Shown here: piece after piece, positions 8,011-16,315 of the stretch | Position numbering within the stretch: the stretch's first letter is position 1 | How the letters are laid out: every line of letters begins with the position of its first letter | Assembly (NCBI GenBank): GCA_949291295.1 | Contig: CASEVE010000022.1 | Location: forward strand, 1-32,287 | Reading direction: 5' to 3' | Length of the DNA stretch: 32,287 nt | Source: an uncultured Olsenella sp. | GTDB lineage: Bacteria; Actinomycetota; Coriobacteriia; Coriobacteriales; Atopobiaceae | Translations under genes and position numbers: made by a program | Notes under the pieces: generated by a model | The model's input: the letters and a program-made list of their open reading frames with translations, nothing else | What the model was told of the DNA's origin: nothing | The model's database searches: none

Positions 8011-8334
8011 ATGCGAATGGCTAAGATGCATGTGAAGAAGGGCGATAAGGTTGTCGTCCTCTCCGGTAAGGACAAGGGCAAGCAGGGCCAGATCCTGCGC
8101 GCCATGCCCTCTGAGGGCAAGGTCATCGTTGAGGGCGTTGCCATCGTCAAGAAGGCTGTGCGCCCAAACGCCCAGCACCAGCAGGGTGGCATCATCGAGC
8201 AGGAGGCCGCCATCGACGCCTCCAACGTCATGGTTGTCTGCCCCAAGTGCGGCAAGCCCTCTCGTATGGGTCACGACGTTGACGACAAGGGCAAGAAGGT
8301 CCGCGTGTGCAAGAAGTGCGGCGCCAAGTTCTAA
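8011..8334 (+). CDS. rplX: 50S ribosomal protein L24 with C-terminal zinc-binding motif
   Basis: 107 residues from ATG 8011, or 105 from ATG 8017, which gives the more familiar [14 protein letters not shown] start; SD spacing does not settle this. L24 starts large-subunit assembly. The KOW region ([19 protein letters not shown]) and [15 protein letters not shown] are conserved. The C-terminal third carries CPKC and CKKC pairs, the zinc-ribbon form known from many Gram-positive bacteria. It is the last gene before a 434-bp break in the operon containing hairpin repeats. Confidence 0.96.
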   Translation: MRMAKMHVKKGDKVVVLSGKDKGKQGQILRAMPSEGKVIVEGVAIVKKAVRPNAQHQQGGIIEQEAAIDASNVMVVCPKCGKPSRMGHDVDDKGKKVRVCKKCGAKF

Positions 8335-8356
8335 GAGCCTGACCGCTGCGCCGATA

Positions 8357-8426
8357 GGAAGGCCCCGGGTTCATCTGCGAGAAGTGCGCTTCGCGAAACT
8401 TCTCTTCGATGAACCCGGGGCCTTCC
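8357..8426 (+). repeat. Two-tier hairpin repeat, family A copy 2 (possible terminator)
   Basis: A perfect 19-bp outer stem (GGAAGGCCCCGGGTTCATC 8357-8375 with its complement at 8408-8426) encloses GAGAAGT 8379-8385 with ACTTCTC 8398-8404; the loop GCG-CTT-CGC can pair further. It starts 22 nt after the rplX stop, the same position relative to a gene end as copy 1 after rpsJ. The outer-stem bases differ from copy 1 while pairing is preserved. Confidence 0.88.
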
Positions 8427-8450
8427 GTCGTAGCAGTCAAAGGGCTCCTA

Positions 8451-8508
8451 CCAGGAAGTTATTTGCTGCGCTGCGCGAAACTTCTCTACGATGAACCGGG
8501 GGCCTCTC
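8451..8508 (+). repeat. Degraded family A repeat, right half
   Basis: CTGCGCGAAACTTCTC at 8471-8486, followed by GATGAACCGGGGGCCT at 8490-8505, resembles the right half of the copy at 8357-8426. The left arm is missing or scrambled (AGGAAGTTATT 8453-8463). It looks like a decayed or partly duplicated copy directly beside the intact one. Confidence 0.6.
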
Positions 8509-8768
8509 TGTGTGGGCTTGCATGGTCAGGCTTGTTCTTGTCGTCGCACTGCTCTGTGCGGCAGGGGAGGGTGCGGGGAATGTGGACTTCCCGAGATGTG
8601 CGGGTTGGGCTGGATATTTTGTGGACAAAGGAATAACATGTTGCCTTGCGTCTGTAGGTAGGGAGGATTCTGCCTCGGGCGCGTGACATGGCTCCCGGCC
8701 CCGCCAAGGCAGGGAGGTGCGAGGTTGGAAACCCCGTGCTGAGAACCCCAGGATCTAAAGGAGTGAAC
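8509..8768 (+). promoter_or_regulatory. Long spacer/leader upstream of rplE, weak promoter candidate
   Basis: This noncoding stretch precedes rplE; a small in-frame extension of rplE from 8688 is not supported. The best promoter candidate is TGGATA (8611-8616) with TAACAT (8634-8639), 17-bp spacing, 4 of 6 matches each. The locally AT-rich patch 8611-8643 fits a promoter. A leader of about 120 nt would then precede rplE, with possible short stems such as CTCCC...GGGAG. Nothing here could be named as a known riboregulator. Confidence 0.3.
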
Positions 8769-9326
8769 ATGGCAGACAAGTACGTCCCGCGTCTCAAGGA
8801 GCAGTATTTCGCCACCGTGCGTGACGAGCTCCAGAAGCAGTTTGGCTACAAGAACGTCCACCAGATTCCCAAGATCGAGAAGATCGTGGTGAACATGGGT
8901 GTTGGCGAGGCCGCCACGGATGCCAAGGCCATCGACGGCGCCGTTGCCGACCTTCGCGCCATCACCGGTCAGCAGCCCCTCGTGACCCACGCCCGCAAGT
9001 CCATCGCCACCTTCCACCTGCGTGCCGGTATGCCCATCGGCGCCAAGGTCACCCTGCGTGGCGACCGTATGTGGGAGTTCTTCGATCGTCTCATCTCCAC
9101 CGCCATTCCGCGCATCCGCGACTTCCGCGGCATCTCCCCGAAGAGCTTCGACGGCCGTGGCAACTTCTCCATGGGCGTCACCGAGCAGCTCATCTTCCCG
9201 GAGATTGACTTCGACAAGATCGACCACACCCGCGGCATGGACATCACCATCGTGACCACCGCTCAGACCGACGAGGAGGGCAAGGCGCTTCTCAAGGCCT
9301 TCCACTTCCCGTTCAAGGCTGAGTAG
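8769..9326 (+). CDS. rplE: 50S ribosomal protein L5
   Basis: 185 residues. L5 binds 5S rRNA and contacts the P-site t[26 protein letters not shown], then [14 protein letters not shown], and the [18 protein letters not shown] block match the family; the C-terminal [16 protein letters not shown] is typical. ATG 8769 is chosen over the in-frame 8688 because it gives the family N-terminus and follows AAAGGAGTGAAC. It is the first gene after the repeat-filled break, so it probably begins a new transcript. Confidence 0.97.
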   Translation: MADKYVPRLKEQYFATVRDELQKQFGYKNVHQIPKIEKIVVNMGVGEAATDAKAIDGAVADLRAITGQQPLVTHARKSIATFHLRAGMPIGAKVTLRGDRMWEFFDRLISTAIPRIRDFRGISPKSFDGRGNFSMGVTEQLIFPEIDFDKIDHTRGMDITIVTTAQTDEEGKALLKAFHFPFKAE

Positions 9327-9387
9327 GTCAAATATCAAAACGACCCCTGGCTTTGCCTGGGGGCCAGAGTGCACTGAAGGAGGATTT

Positions 9388-9573
9388 GTGGCTAAGACAT
9401 CGATGATCGTCAAGGCTCAGCGCGAGCCGAAGTTCTCGACGCGCAAGCAGAACCGCTGCCAGCGTTGTGGGCGTCCCCACTCCGTCTATCGCAAGTTCGG
9501 CCTCTGCCGCGTCTGCTTCCGCGAGCTTGCGAGCAAGGGCGAGCTTCCGGGCGTCCGCAAGGCTAGCTGGTAG
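9388..9573 (+). CDS. rpsZ: 30S ribosomal protein S14, zinc-binding type Z
   Basis: 61 residues, the short S14 form. Two CxxC pairs (CQRC and CRVC, with [12 protein letters not shown] between) bind zinc, which separates type Z from the longer zinc-free S14 used by many bacteria under zinc limitation. The start is GTG 9388 after GAAGGAGGATTT. The C-terminus [11 protein letters not shown] is classic. It stands 61 nt after rplE in the usual spc order. Confidence 0.96.
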   Translation: MAKTSMIVKAQREPKFSTRKQNRCQRCGRPHSVYRKFGLCRVCFRELASKGELPGVRKASW

Positions 9574-9663
9574 GGACGCTCAGGCTCTCGCGCTCAGGCG
9601 TCTGTGCTATGGGTGCGGACGAACCGAACGCGTAGGTTCATCATTACCGAAGGAGAAGGATCC

Positions 9664-10062
9664 ATGAAGATTACTGATCCCATTTCTGACATGCTGACGC
9701 GTATTCGCAACGCCAACGCTGCCAACAAGGCCGAGGTCTCCATGCCCTCGACCAAGGTGCTCGTTGAGGTTGCCCGCGTCATCTGCGAGGAGGGATACAT
9801 CGCCGGCTACGAGGTCGAGGACACGACCCCGCAGAAGACCCTCCACATCACCCTCAAGTACGGCGCTCGCCACGCCAAGGTCATCCGTGGCATCCGCCGT
9901 ATCTCCAAGCCGGGTCTGCGCATCTACGCCACCGCTGAGAAGCTCCCCCGCGTGCTCGGCGGCCTCGGCACCGCAGTCATCTCCACCTCCAAGGGCATGA
10001 TGTGCGACCGCGACGCCCGCAAGCTGGGCATCGGCGGCGAGGTCATCGCCTACGTCTGGTAA
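9664..10062 (+). CDS. rpsH: 30S ribosomal protein S8
   Basis: 132 residues, the family length. S8 is a primary 16S binder and, in E. coli, the spc operon repressor. MKITDPISDMLTRIRNANAA is diagnostic, and the C-terminal SKGMMCDRDARKLGIGGEVIAYVW is the conserved rRNA-binding part. ATG 9664 follows GAAGGAGAAGGATCC; the in-frame upstream start at 9604 reads through spacer and is rejected. Confidence 0.97.
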   Translation: MKITDPISDMLTRIRNANAANKAEVSMPSTKVLVEVARVICEEGYIAGYEVEDTTPQKTLHITLKYGARHAKVIRGIRRISKPGLRIYATAEKLPRVLGGLGTAVISTSKGMMCDRDARKLGIGGEVIAYVW

Positions 10063-10090
10063 CTCTCGGCAGGAATGAAAGGAGACAGCC

Positions 10091-10627
10091 GTGTCTCGTA
10101 TTGGTAAGCAGCCTGTCCAGGTTCCGGCCGGAGTCACTGTGACAGTTGATGGAAGCACCGTTACCGTCAAGGGCGGAAAGGGCGAGCTCACCCGCACCTT
10201 CTCCGACCTTGTCAAGATCGAGGAGGAGGGCTCCGAGCTCCACGTGGTTCGCTGCGACGAGTCCACCGAGTCCAACGCCCAGCAGGGCCTGACCCGCACC
10301 CTCCTTCACAACATGGTCATCGGCGTGTCCGAGGGCTTTGAGAAGAAGCTCGAGCTCACCGGCGTCGGTTACCGCGCCACGCTCAAGGGCAAGGACCTCG
10401 ACCTTTCCCTCGGCTACTCTCACCCCGTTCTCTACCCGGCCCCCGACAACATCACCTTTGAGGTGCCCGACAACACCCACATCACGGTCAAGGGCATTTC
10501 CAAGGAGCAGGTTGGCCAGGTCGCCGCTGAGATTCGCATGAAGCGCCCGCCCGAGCCCTACAAGGGCAAGGGCATTCACTACGAGGGCGAGCACATCCGC
10601 AGGAAGCTCGGTAAGGCCGCCAAGTAG
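10091..10627 (+). CDS. rplF: 50S ribosomal protein L6
   Basis: 178 residues with the two similar alpha/beta domains of L6, which lies near the factor-binding site. MSRIGKQPVQVPAGVTVTVDG opens the protein, GVGYRATLKGKDLDLSLGYSHPV is in the second domain, and RPPEPYKGKGIHYEGEHIRRK is the family C-terminal signature. The start is GTG 10091 after AAAGGAGACAGCC. It is followed by a 59-bp spacer before rplR. Confidence 0.97.
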   Translation: MSRIGKQPVQVPAGVTVTVDGSTVTVKGGKGELTRTFSDLVKIEEEGSELHVVRCDESTESNAQQGLTRTLLHNMVIGVSEGFEKKLELTGVGYRATLKGKDLDLSLGYSHPVLYPAPDNITFEVPDNTHITVKGISKEQVGQVAAEIRMKRPPEPYKGKGIHYEGEHIRRKLGKAAK

Positions 10628-10686
10628 TCATAGGGCCATTACAAGACCATCACCCCGTCAGGTGGTGGCACGTCTAAGGAGAAGGA

Positions 10687-11055
10687 ATGAACAAGCAGCA
10701 GGCGAAGAAGGCGGGTCTCAAGCGCCGCGAGCGCCGCGTCCGCGCCAAGATCTTCGGCACGGCTGAGCGTCCGCGCCTCAGCGTGCACCGCACCAACGCA
10801 AACATCTACGCTCAGGTCATCGATGACGCCGACGGCAAGACGATCTGCTCTGCCTCGACCCTCGACCCCGAGTTCCGCGCCACGGGCAAGATCGGCTCCA
10901 ACAAGGAGGCCGCTGAGTTCGTGGGTGAGCTCGTGGGCAAGCGCGCCGTCGAGAAGGGCGTCTCCGAGGTCACCTTTGACCGCGGTGGTCGCATCTATCA
11001 CGGCCGTGTCAAGGCTCTGGCAGACGGTGCCCGCAACGCGGGCCTGAAGTTCTAG
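10687..11055 (+). CDS. rplR: 50S ribosomal protein L18
   Basis: 122 residues. L18 binds 5S rRNA with L5. The basic N-terminus ([20 protein letters not shown]) and the [20 protein letters not shown] and [20 protein letters not shown] blocks are typical. ATG 10687 follows AAGGAGAAGGA. rpsE begins 9 nt after the stop, with its SD (TAGGAGGA) overlapping the stop codon. Confidence 0.97.
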   Translation: MNKQQAKKAGLKRRERRVRAKIFGTAERPRLSVHRTNANIYAQVIDDADGKTICSASTLDPEFRATGKIGSNKEAAEFVGELVGKRAVEKGVSEVTFDRGGRIYHGRVKALADGARNAGLKF

Positions 11056-11064
11056 GAGGATTCA

Positions 11065-11586
11065 ATGGCACGAGATCGTAAGCGCCAGCAGGACACGGAT
11101 CTTCAGGAGCGCGTCGTCTTCATCCACCGTGTCTCCAAGACCGTCAAGGGCGGCCGTCGCATGTCCCTCGTGGCTCTTGTCGCCGTTGGCGACGGCAAGG
11201 GTAACGTCGGCCTCGGTATGGGCAAGTCCGCCGAGGTGCCCCTGGCCATTTCCAAGGGCGTCGAGGACGCCAAGAAGAACATGTTCCACGTGCCCGTCAC
11301 CGAGGCTGGCACCATCCCGCACACCGTCGAGGGCCACTACGGCGCCGGCCACGTGCTCATCAAGCCCGCTATCGAGGGTACCGGCGTCATCGCCGGCGGC
11401 CCCGTTCGCCCGCTCTTCGAGCTCGCCGGCATCACCAACGTGCTCTCCAAGTCCCTGGGCACCAGCAACGCGATGAACATCATCAAGGCTGCCGCTGAGG
11501 GCCTGAAGGAGCTCTCCAGCCCCGCCGAGACCGCCGAGCGTCGCGGCCTCACCGTGGGCGAGATGTTTGTCGGGAAGGAGAACTAG
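11065..11586 (+). CDS. rpsE: 30S ribosomal protein S5
   Basis: 173 residues. S5 helps maintain decoding accuracy; it lies at the mRNA entry and forms the site altered in spectinomycin resistance. The [22 protein letters not shown]-terminal segment with its loop, the [21 protein letters not shown] motif, and [22 protein letters not shown] are typical and unaltered by eye. ATG 11065 follows AGGAGGATTCA. Two bases separate it from rpmD. Confidence 0.97.
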   Translation: MARDRKRQQDTDLQERVVFIHRVSKTVKGGRRMSLVALVAVGDGKGNVGLGMGKSAEVPLAISKGVEDAKKNMFHVPVTEAGTIPHTVEGHYGAGHVLIKPAIEGTGVIAGGPVRPLFELAGITNVLSKSLGTSNAMNIIKAAAEGLKELSSPAETAERRGLTVGEMFVGKEN

Positions 11587-11588
11587 TC

Positions 11589-11774
11589 ATGGCTCAGTCC
11601 CTCAAGATCAAGCTCGTGCGCAGCGCCGTTGCCTCCGTCAAGAAGGATCAGACGGCTACCTGCCGCGCCCTCGGCCTCCGCAAGATCGGCGATGTCGTCG
11701 AGCAGCCGGACAACCCGAGCATCCGTGGAATGATCTTCAAGGTCAAGCACCTTGTTGTCGTGGAAGAGAACTAG
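11589..11774 (+). CDS. rpmD: 50S ribosomal protein L30
   Basis: 61 residues. L30 is present in many but not all bacteria. [21 protein letters not shown], then [31 protein letters not shown], matches the family throughout. Its SD (GGGAAGGAG) lies in the last codons of rpsE, and only two bases separate the genes. rplO begins 9 nt downstream, after TAGGAGTC. Confidence 0.96.
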   Translation: MAQSLKIKLVRSAVASVKKDQTATCRALGLRKIGDVVEQPDNPSIRGMIFKVKHLVVVEEN

Positions 11775-11783
11775 GAGTCACTC

Positions 11784-12233
11784 ATGCAGCTCAACGATCT
11801 GCGTCCCGCTGAGGGCTCGCGCAAGAACCGCAAGCGCATCGGACGCGGCAACTCGTCCGGTCACGGCACCACTGCCGGCCGCGGCACCAAGGGTCAGCTT
11901 TCCCGCTCCGGTGGCGGCAAGGGCAAGGGCTTCGAGGGTGGTCAGCAGCCGCTCGCGATGCGCCTCCCCAAGCTCCCCGGCTTCATCAACCACAACCGCG
12001 TCGAGTACGCTCCCGTGAACGTTGCCCGTCTCGAGGCGCTGTTCACCGACGGAGAGACCGTCGACGCCGATACCCTTGTTGCCAAGGGCGTCATTAAGCA
12101 CAACTATATTCCTGTGAAGGTCCTCGGAGACGGCGAGATCACCAAGAAGCTCACCGTCAAGGTGGACAAGGTCTCCGCCTCTGCCAAGGCTAAGATCGAG
12201 GCGGCCGGAGGAAAGGTCGAGCAGGCGTGCTAA
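11784..12233 (+). CDS. rplO: 50S ribosomal protein L15
   Basis: 149 residues. This late-assembly 23S-binding protein has a glycine- and arginine-rich N-terminal extension: [20 protein letters not shown], then [20 protein letters not shown]. The C-terminal globular part ([20 protein letters not shown], then [16 protein letters not shown]) is typical. It overlaps the GTG start of secY by 7 nt, and the secY SD (CCGGAGGAAAGG) lies inside its last codons. Confidence 0.97.
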   Translation: MQLNDLRPAEGSRKNRKRIGRGNSSGHGTTAGRGTKGQLSRSGGGKGKGFEGGQQPLAMRLPKLPGFINHNRVEYAPVNVARLEALFTDGETVDADTLVAKGVIKHNYIPVKVLGDGEITKKLTVKVDKVSASAKAKIEAAGGKVEQAC

Positions 12234-13504
12234 AGGGAATCGCCAACGCGTTTCGCGTTCCGGAGCTCAGGCAGAAGCTCCTTCTCACGGCAGGAATCCT
12301 CCTGCTGTACCGTTTCGGTGCGTATCTGCCTGTTCCGGGCGCGCCGTTCCAGGACCTGCTGGGTGCCTACCAGGCGGGACTCTCCTCGAGCGGAGCGATG
12401 GCCGTGCTCAACCTGTTCTCGGGTGGCGCGCTTTCCCGCATGTCCGTCTTCAGCCTGGGAATCATGCCCTACATCACGGCTCAGATTATCCTGCAGCTGC
12501 TCCAGGCCGTGATTCCCTCCCTTGGCGAGCTTGCAAAGGAGGGCGAGGCCGGTCAGCGTAAGATCACGCAGTACACGCGCTATCTCACGATTGGCCTCGC
12601 CCTGCTCAACGCCATCGGCTACCTGTTCTTGTTCAGGAGCTACGGCGTGAGCCTCTCCGGTCTTGCCGCGCCCGAGGTCCTCATCGACATCATGGTCGTC
12701 TTCACCATGGTCGTTGGTGCAATGGTCATCATGTGGCTCGGCGAGATCATCACGCAGCGCGGCGTGGGCAACGGTATGTCGCTCATCATCTTCTGCAACA
12801 TCATGTCCGGCCTCCCCACCTCGCTCATCTCCTCGATCACCGGCACCGGCAACATCATCCTCACGGTGATCACGCTCATCGTGATCATTGCCATCGTTCC
12901 GGTCATCGTCTACGTCGAGCGTGGTCAGCGCCGCATCCCGATTCAGTATGCCAAGCGCGTTGTTGGTCGTCGCATGATGGGCGGTCAGTCCACCTACCTC
13001 CCCATCAAGGTCAACACCGCCGGCGTCGTCCCCATCATCTTTGCGTCCGCGATCCTGTACCTTCCGGCTCAGCTGGCGGTCTTCTTCCCGTCCGTTGAGT
13101 GGGTTCAGGCCTTCGCCAACGCTCTTTCCGCGGGCTGGGTCAACTGGGTACTCTCCGTCGTGCTGATCGTTGCCTTTGCGTACTTCTACTCCTCGATGGT
13201 CTTCAACCCCAACGAGACCGCCGAGCAGCTCAAGAAGCAGGGTGGCTTCATTCCGGGTGTTCGTCCGGGTTCTGCCACCGCGGCCTACATCAAGAGCGCC
13301 ATCGATCACATCACGCTTCCCGGTGCGCTGTTTATGGCTGTTCTTGCCGTGGTCCCCACGGTCATCTTCTGGTTCACCGGCAACCCGCTCATCCAGGCCT
13401 TCGGAGGAACCTCCGTCCTGATCATGGTCAGCGTTGCCATGGACACGCTCTCCTCTATCGAGAGCCAGCTCAAGATGCACAATTACGACGGCTTCTTCAA
13501 GTAA
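12227..13504 (+). CDS. secY: Protein translocase subunit SecY
   Basis: 425 residues. SecY is the channel of the SecYEG translocon in the cytoplasmic membrane. The N-terminus ([20 protein letters not shown]) and the first membrane helix with the plug ([12 protein letters not shown]) are typical. About ten hydrophobic segments can be counted. The [20 protein letters not shown] and ITQYTRYLT blocks, and the cytosolic loop [20 protein letters not shown] with its functionally key arginines, are present. The start is GTG 12227, overlapping rplO by 7 nt, so translation is coupled. adk follows after 48 nt. Confidence 0.97.
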   Translation: MLKGIANAFRVPELRQKLLLTAGILLLYRFGAYLPVPGAPFQDLLGAYQAGLSSSGAMAVLNLFSGGALSRMSVFSLGIMPYITAQIILQLLQAVIPSLGELAKEGEAGQRKITQYTRYLTIGLALLNAIGYLFLFRSYGVSLSGLAAPEVLIDIMVVFTMVVGAMVIMWLGEIITQRGVGNGMSLIIFCNIMSGLPTSLISSITGTGNIILTVITLIVIIAIVPVIVYVERGQRRIPIQYAKRVVGRRMMGGQSTYLPIKVNTAGVVPIIFASAILYLPAQLAVFFPSVEWVQAFANALSAGWVNWVLSVVLIVAFAYFYSSMVFNPNETAEQLKKQGGFIPGVRPGSATAAYIKSAIDHITLPGALFMAVLAVVPTVIFWFTGNPLIQAFGGTSVLIMVSVAMDTLSSIESQLKMHNYDGFFK

Positions 13505-13552
13505 TGCCGTCGGGCAAGATTGGGTAGGACTTAACGAAAGGCGGTCGGCACC

Positions 13553-14179
13553 ATGAACATCGTTCTTCTCGGCGCACCCGGTTCGGGAAAGGGCACCCAG
13601 GCCCAGAAGCTCGTCGCGGAGTTTGGCTTTGCGCACATCTCCACGGGCGACCTGCTTCGCGCTGCCATCAAGGAGGGCACCAAGCTCGGCAAGAAGGCCA
13701 AGGGCTACATGGATGCCGGCCAGCTTGTCCCCGATGAGCTTGTCGTCGACCTTGTGAAGGAGCGCCTCGAGGCCGACGATGCCCAGAAGGGCTTCATCCT
13801 CGACGGCTTCCCGCGCAACACCGCCCAGGCGGTCACGCTTGACTCCGAGCTCGGCGCGATGGGTCGCACGCTTGACGCCGCCCTGCTCATCTCCGTTGAG
13901 CCGAGCGTCATCGTTGAGCGTCTGAGCTCCCGTCGCACCTGCCGCGGCTGTGGCTACACCGCGCCCGCTGGTGTTGACGCCTGCCCGCGCTGCGGCGGCG
14001 AGATGTACCAGCGCGACGACGACAAGCCTGAGACCATTCAGCACCGCCTCGACGTCTACGAGACACAGACGTCGCCGCTCATCGAGTACTACAAGGGTCA
14101 CTCCATTCTCAAGGAGGTTGACGGAGACCGTCCCGTCGACGATGTGTACGTCGACGTCAAGGCTCTCCTTGGTCTATGA
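13553..14179 (+). CDS. adk: Adenylate kinase with zinc-binding lid
   Basis: 208 residues. It catalyses ATP + AMP = 2 ADP in the cytoplasm. The P-loop GAPGSGKGTQ is at residues 7-16, the AMP-binding STGDLLR near 30, and FILDGFPRNTAQA at 81-93. The lid carries four cysteines (C130, C133, C144, C147) in two CxxC pairs, the structural zinc form common in Gram-positive bacteria. It sits between secY and map as in many Gram-positives. Its TGA overlaps the map ATG by 4 bases (ATGA). Confidence 0.97.
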   Translation: MNIVLLGAPGSGKGTQAQKLVAEFGFAHISTGDLLRAAIKEGTKLGKKAKGYMDAGQLVPDELVVDLVKERLEADDAQKGFILDGFPRNTAQAVTLDSELGAMGRTLDAALLISVEPSVIVERLSSRRTCRGCGYTAPAGVDACPRCGGEMYQRDDDKPETIQHRLDVYETQTSPLIEYYKGHSILKEVDGDRPVDDVYVDVKALLGL

Positions 14180-14967
14180 TCAACATCAAGTCACCAGTTG
14201 AAATTGACCAGATGAAGGCCGCCGGGGCTCTGTCTAAGGCGGCCCTTCGTCGTGCCGGGGCGCTTGTTCGCCCCGGTGCCACCACCAAGGAGATTGATTC
14301 GGTGGTGGAGGGCTTCATCAGGCTCCACGGTGCCGTTCCCACCTTCAAGGGGTATGGCGGATTCCCCGCGAGCATCTGTTCCTCGGTCAACGAGCAGATC
14401 GTTCACGGCATCCCGTCTCCCATGACCATCCTCCAGGAGGGTGACATCATCTCGATTGACACCGGCGCAACCTATCAGGGCTGGGTCGGTGACAATGCGT
14501 GGACCTTCTACGTTGGCACCCCATCTGAGGAGTGGAAGGCGCTCTGCGAGTGCACGCGTGACTGCCTTGTTGCCGCAATCGAGCAGGCCGTTCCCGGAAA
14601 CCATCTCGGCGACATTGGCGCTGCCGTCCAGGAGCTTGCCGAGTCCAACGGCTATGGTGTCGTGCGCGACTACGTCGGTCACGGCGTTGGTCGTGTGATG
14701 CACGAGGATCCTGAGGTCAGAAACTACGGAAGGCGTGGGCGCGGCGTCAAGCTCCAGGCTGGCATGGTCATCGCCATCGAGCCCATGATCACCCTTGGCA
14801 CGTATCGCTGCCACACGCTTCCTAACGGATGGACCGTCGTTACCGATGACGGCCTGCCCGCCGCGCACTACGAGAACACCGTGGCCATCACCGAGGACGG
14901 TCCTGTTATCCTCACCGAGGACGAGCAGGGTCCCTGGTGTGCCATGCAGGGTGGCGCCGAGCTCTAG
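14176..14967 (+). CDS. map: Methionine aminopeptidase, type I
   Basis: 263 residues. It removes the initiator methionine from new proteins. All five metal ligands are visible: Asp95, Asp106, His169, Glu202 and Glu233, and His78 in VHGIP is the usual substrate-binding residue. VGHGVGRVMHEDPEV and the GMVIAIEPM block are diagnostic. Its 4-base overlap with adk implies translational coupling. After its stop come an inverted repeat and a promoter serving infA. The protein has no N-terminal zinc finger or SH3-like extension. Confidence 0.97.
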   Translation: MINIKSPVEIDQMKAAGALSKAALRRAGALVRPGATTKEIDSVVEGFIRLHGAVPTFKGYGGFPASICSSVNEQIVHGIPSPMTILQEGDIISIDTGATYQGWVGDNAWTFYVGTPSEEWKALCECTRDCLVAAIEQAVPGNHLGDIGAAVQELAESNGYGVVRDYVGHGVGRVMHEDPEVRNYGRRGRGVKLQAGMVIAIEPMITLGTYRCHTLPNGWTVVTDDGLPAAHYENTVAITEDGPVILTEDEQGPWCAMQGGAEL

Positions 14968-14987
14968 CGCCTCTGCCCCCATAGATG

Positions 14988-15037
14988 AAAACTTGAGTCC
15001 ATGTTGTGTTTGTATGATGCAGCATGGACTCACTTTT
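14988..15037 (+). repeat. Inverted repeat between map and infA
   Basis: TGAGTCCATG (14994-15003) and CATGGACTCA (15023-15032) are exact complements 19 bp apart, and pairing extends imperfectly outward through AAAA/TTTT. The right arm covers the candidate infA -35. It could be an operator for infA expression or an AT-richer terminator for the adk-map transcript. Confidence 0.6.
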
Positions 15038-15053
15038 GGATTTTCGGTATGAT
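15025..15053 (+). promoter_or_regulatory. Promoter for infA-rpmJ-rpsM-rpsK-rpsD-rpoA-rplQ
   Basis: TGGACT (15025-15030) and TATGAT (15048-15053) are separated by 17 bp, matching consensus at 4 of 6 and 5 of 6 positions. Initiation near 15060 would give a leader of about 30 nt before the infA TTG. The -35 lies in the right arm of an inverted repeat, which suggests possible control at this promoter. Confidence 0.55.
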
Positions 15054-15089
15054 GTTTGGTCGCTGTCAGCGTGTTGAGAGGGAAGTATT

Positions 15090-15308
15090 TTGAGCAAGCA
15101 GGATGCCATCGAGCTTGAGGGCAAGGTCATTGAGCCTCTGCCCAACGCCATGTTTAACGTTGAGCTTGAGAACGGCAAGACCATTCTCTGCACCATCTCC
15201 GGCAAGATCAGGATGAACTACATCCGCATCCTGCCGGGTGACCGCGTCGTGGTGGAGATTTCTCCCTACGACCTCACGAGGGGGCGCATCACCTACCGTT
15301 ACAAGTAG
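15090..15308 (+). CDS. infA: Translation initiation factor IF-1
   Basis: 72 residues, the standard size. This OB-fold factor occupies the 30S A site during initiation. [20 protein letters not shown], the [20 protein letters not shown] block and the ending GRITYRYK are diagnostic. The start is TTG at 15090: no ATG or GTG lies in frame at the right place, the residue sequence from TTG is the family N-terminus, and GAGGGA (15078-15083) is well spaced. A TTG start on IF-1 would lower its translation and make it sensitive to initiation fidelity. Confidence 0.96.
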   Translation: MSKQDAIELEGKVIEPLPNAMFNVELENGKTILCTISGKIRMNYIRILPGDRVVVEISPYDLTRGRITYRYK

Positions 15309-15389
15309 GGCCCCAACACAGCCTGGGATATTCACGCCAGCGGCTGGGCGAGGAGATAGTTCGTATCAGCACTACCGGAAGGAAGACGC

Positions 15390-15503
15390 ATGAAGGTACG
15401 TCCTTCGGTCAAGAAGATGTGCGACAAGTGCAAGATCATTCGTCGCCACGGCAAGGTTTACGTCATTTGCGAGAACCCGCGCCACAAGCAGCGTCAGGGC
15501 TAG
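15390..15503 (+). CDS. rpmJ: 50S ribosomal protein L36, zinc-binding form
   Basis: 37 residues beginning [20 protein letters not shown] and ending [10 protein letters not shown], the standard L36. The ligands Cys11, Cys14, Cys27 and His32 or His33 form the zinc site, so this is the C+ form. ATG 15390 follows GGAAGGAAGACGC. It lies between infA and rpsM as in most bacteria and is easily missed because of its size. It is 81 nt from infA and 13 nt from rpsM. Confidence 0.97.
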   Translation: MKVRPSVKKMCDKCKIIRRHGKVYVICENPRHKQRQG

Positions 15504-15516
15504 GGAAGGAGCACCA

Positions 15517-15888
15517 GTGCCCCGTATTAACGGTGTCGATCTGCCGCGTGAGAAGCGCGTTGAGATCGGACTCACTTACATCTATGGCATCGGCCAGACC
15601 CGCGCCACCAAGATCTGCGCGGAGACCGGTGTGAACCCGGACACCCGCGTCAAGGATCTGACCGAGGATGAGGTCACCAAGATCCGTGACTTCATCGATG
15701 CCAACTACACCACCGAGGGCGATCTTCGCCGCGAGGTGCGTCAGAACACTGCCCGTCTGATGGAGATCGGCTGCTACCGTGGTCTCCGTCACCGCAAGGG
15801 CCTTCCTGTCCACGGTCAGCGCACCCACACCAACGCTCGTACCCGCAAGGGTAAGAAGCGTCAGATCGGTGCCAAGAAGAGGGGCTAG
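15517..15888 (+). CDS. rpsM: 30S ribosomal protein S13
   Basis: 123 residues. S13 is the head protein forming bridges with the large subunit and contacting P-site t[23 protein letters not shown], the [11 protein letters not shown] helix-hairpin motif, and the C-terminal basic tail [20 protein letters not shown] are typical. The start is GTG 15517 after GGGAAGGAGCACCA. rpsK follows after 10 nt. Confidence 0.97.
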   Translation: MPRINGVDLPREKRVEIGLTYIYGIGQTRATKICAETGVNPDTRVKDLTEDEVTKIRDFIDANYTTEGDLRREVRQNTARLMEIGCYRGLRHRKGLPVHGQRTHTNARTRKGKKRQIGAKKRG

Positions 15889-15898
15889 GGAGTAGACA

Positions 15899-16300
15899 AT
15901 GCCGCAGAAGAAGAACCAGCGCACCACCCGCGTGCGCCGCTCCGAGCGCAAGAACATCGCTGTGGGCCAGGCTCACATCAAGAGCACGTTCAACAACACG
16001 ATCGTCTCGATCACCGACCCCCAGGGCAACGTGATCTCCTGGCAGTCCGGCGGCACCGTCGGCTTCAAGGGCTCCCGCAAGTCCACGCCGTTCGCCGCGC
16101 AGCTCGCCGCTGAGGCCGCTGCTAAGGCGGCCATGGAGCACGGCCTGCACAAGGTGGCCGTCTTCGTGAAGGGCCCGGGCTCTGGTCGCGAGACCGCCAT
16201 CCGCTCCCTCCAGGCCGCCGGCCTCGAGGTTTCGGGCATTCAGGACAAGACCCCCATCGCGCACAACGGTTGCCGTCTGAGCAAGCGTCGCCGCGTGTAG
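15899..16300 (+). CDS. rpsK: 30S ribosomal protein S11
   Basis: 133 residues. This platform protein lies near the E site. [20 protein letters not shown], the [20 protein letters not shown] block, and [20 protein letters not shown] followed by [16 protein letters not shown] are all family hallmarks. ATG 15899 follows TAGGGAGTAGACA. The order rpsM-rpsK-rpsD-rpoA-rplQ is the standard alpha operon. Confidence 0.97.
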   Translation: MPQKKNQRTTRVRRSERKNIAVGQAHIKSTFNNTIVSITDPQGNVISWQSGGTVGFKGSRKSTPFAAQLAAEAAAKAAMEHGLHKVAVFVKGPGSGRETAIRSLQAAGLEVSGIQDKTPIAHNGCRLSKRRRV

Positions 16301-16315
16301 CTAGGAGGAATACCA

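Noticed and set aside
12230..14101. 623-codon open frame on the minus strand across secY and adk
   Set aside because: Same codon-bias shadow; it opposes two secure genes, and its translation is Asp/Glu/Arg-rich with no recognisable domain.
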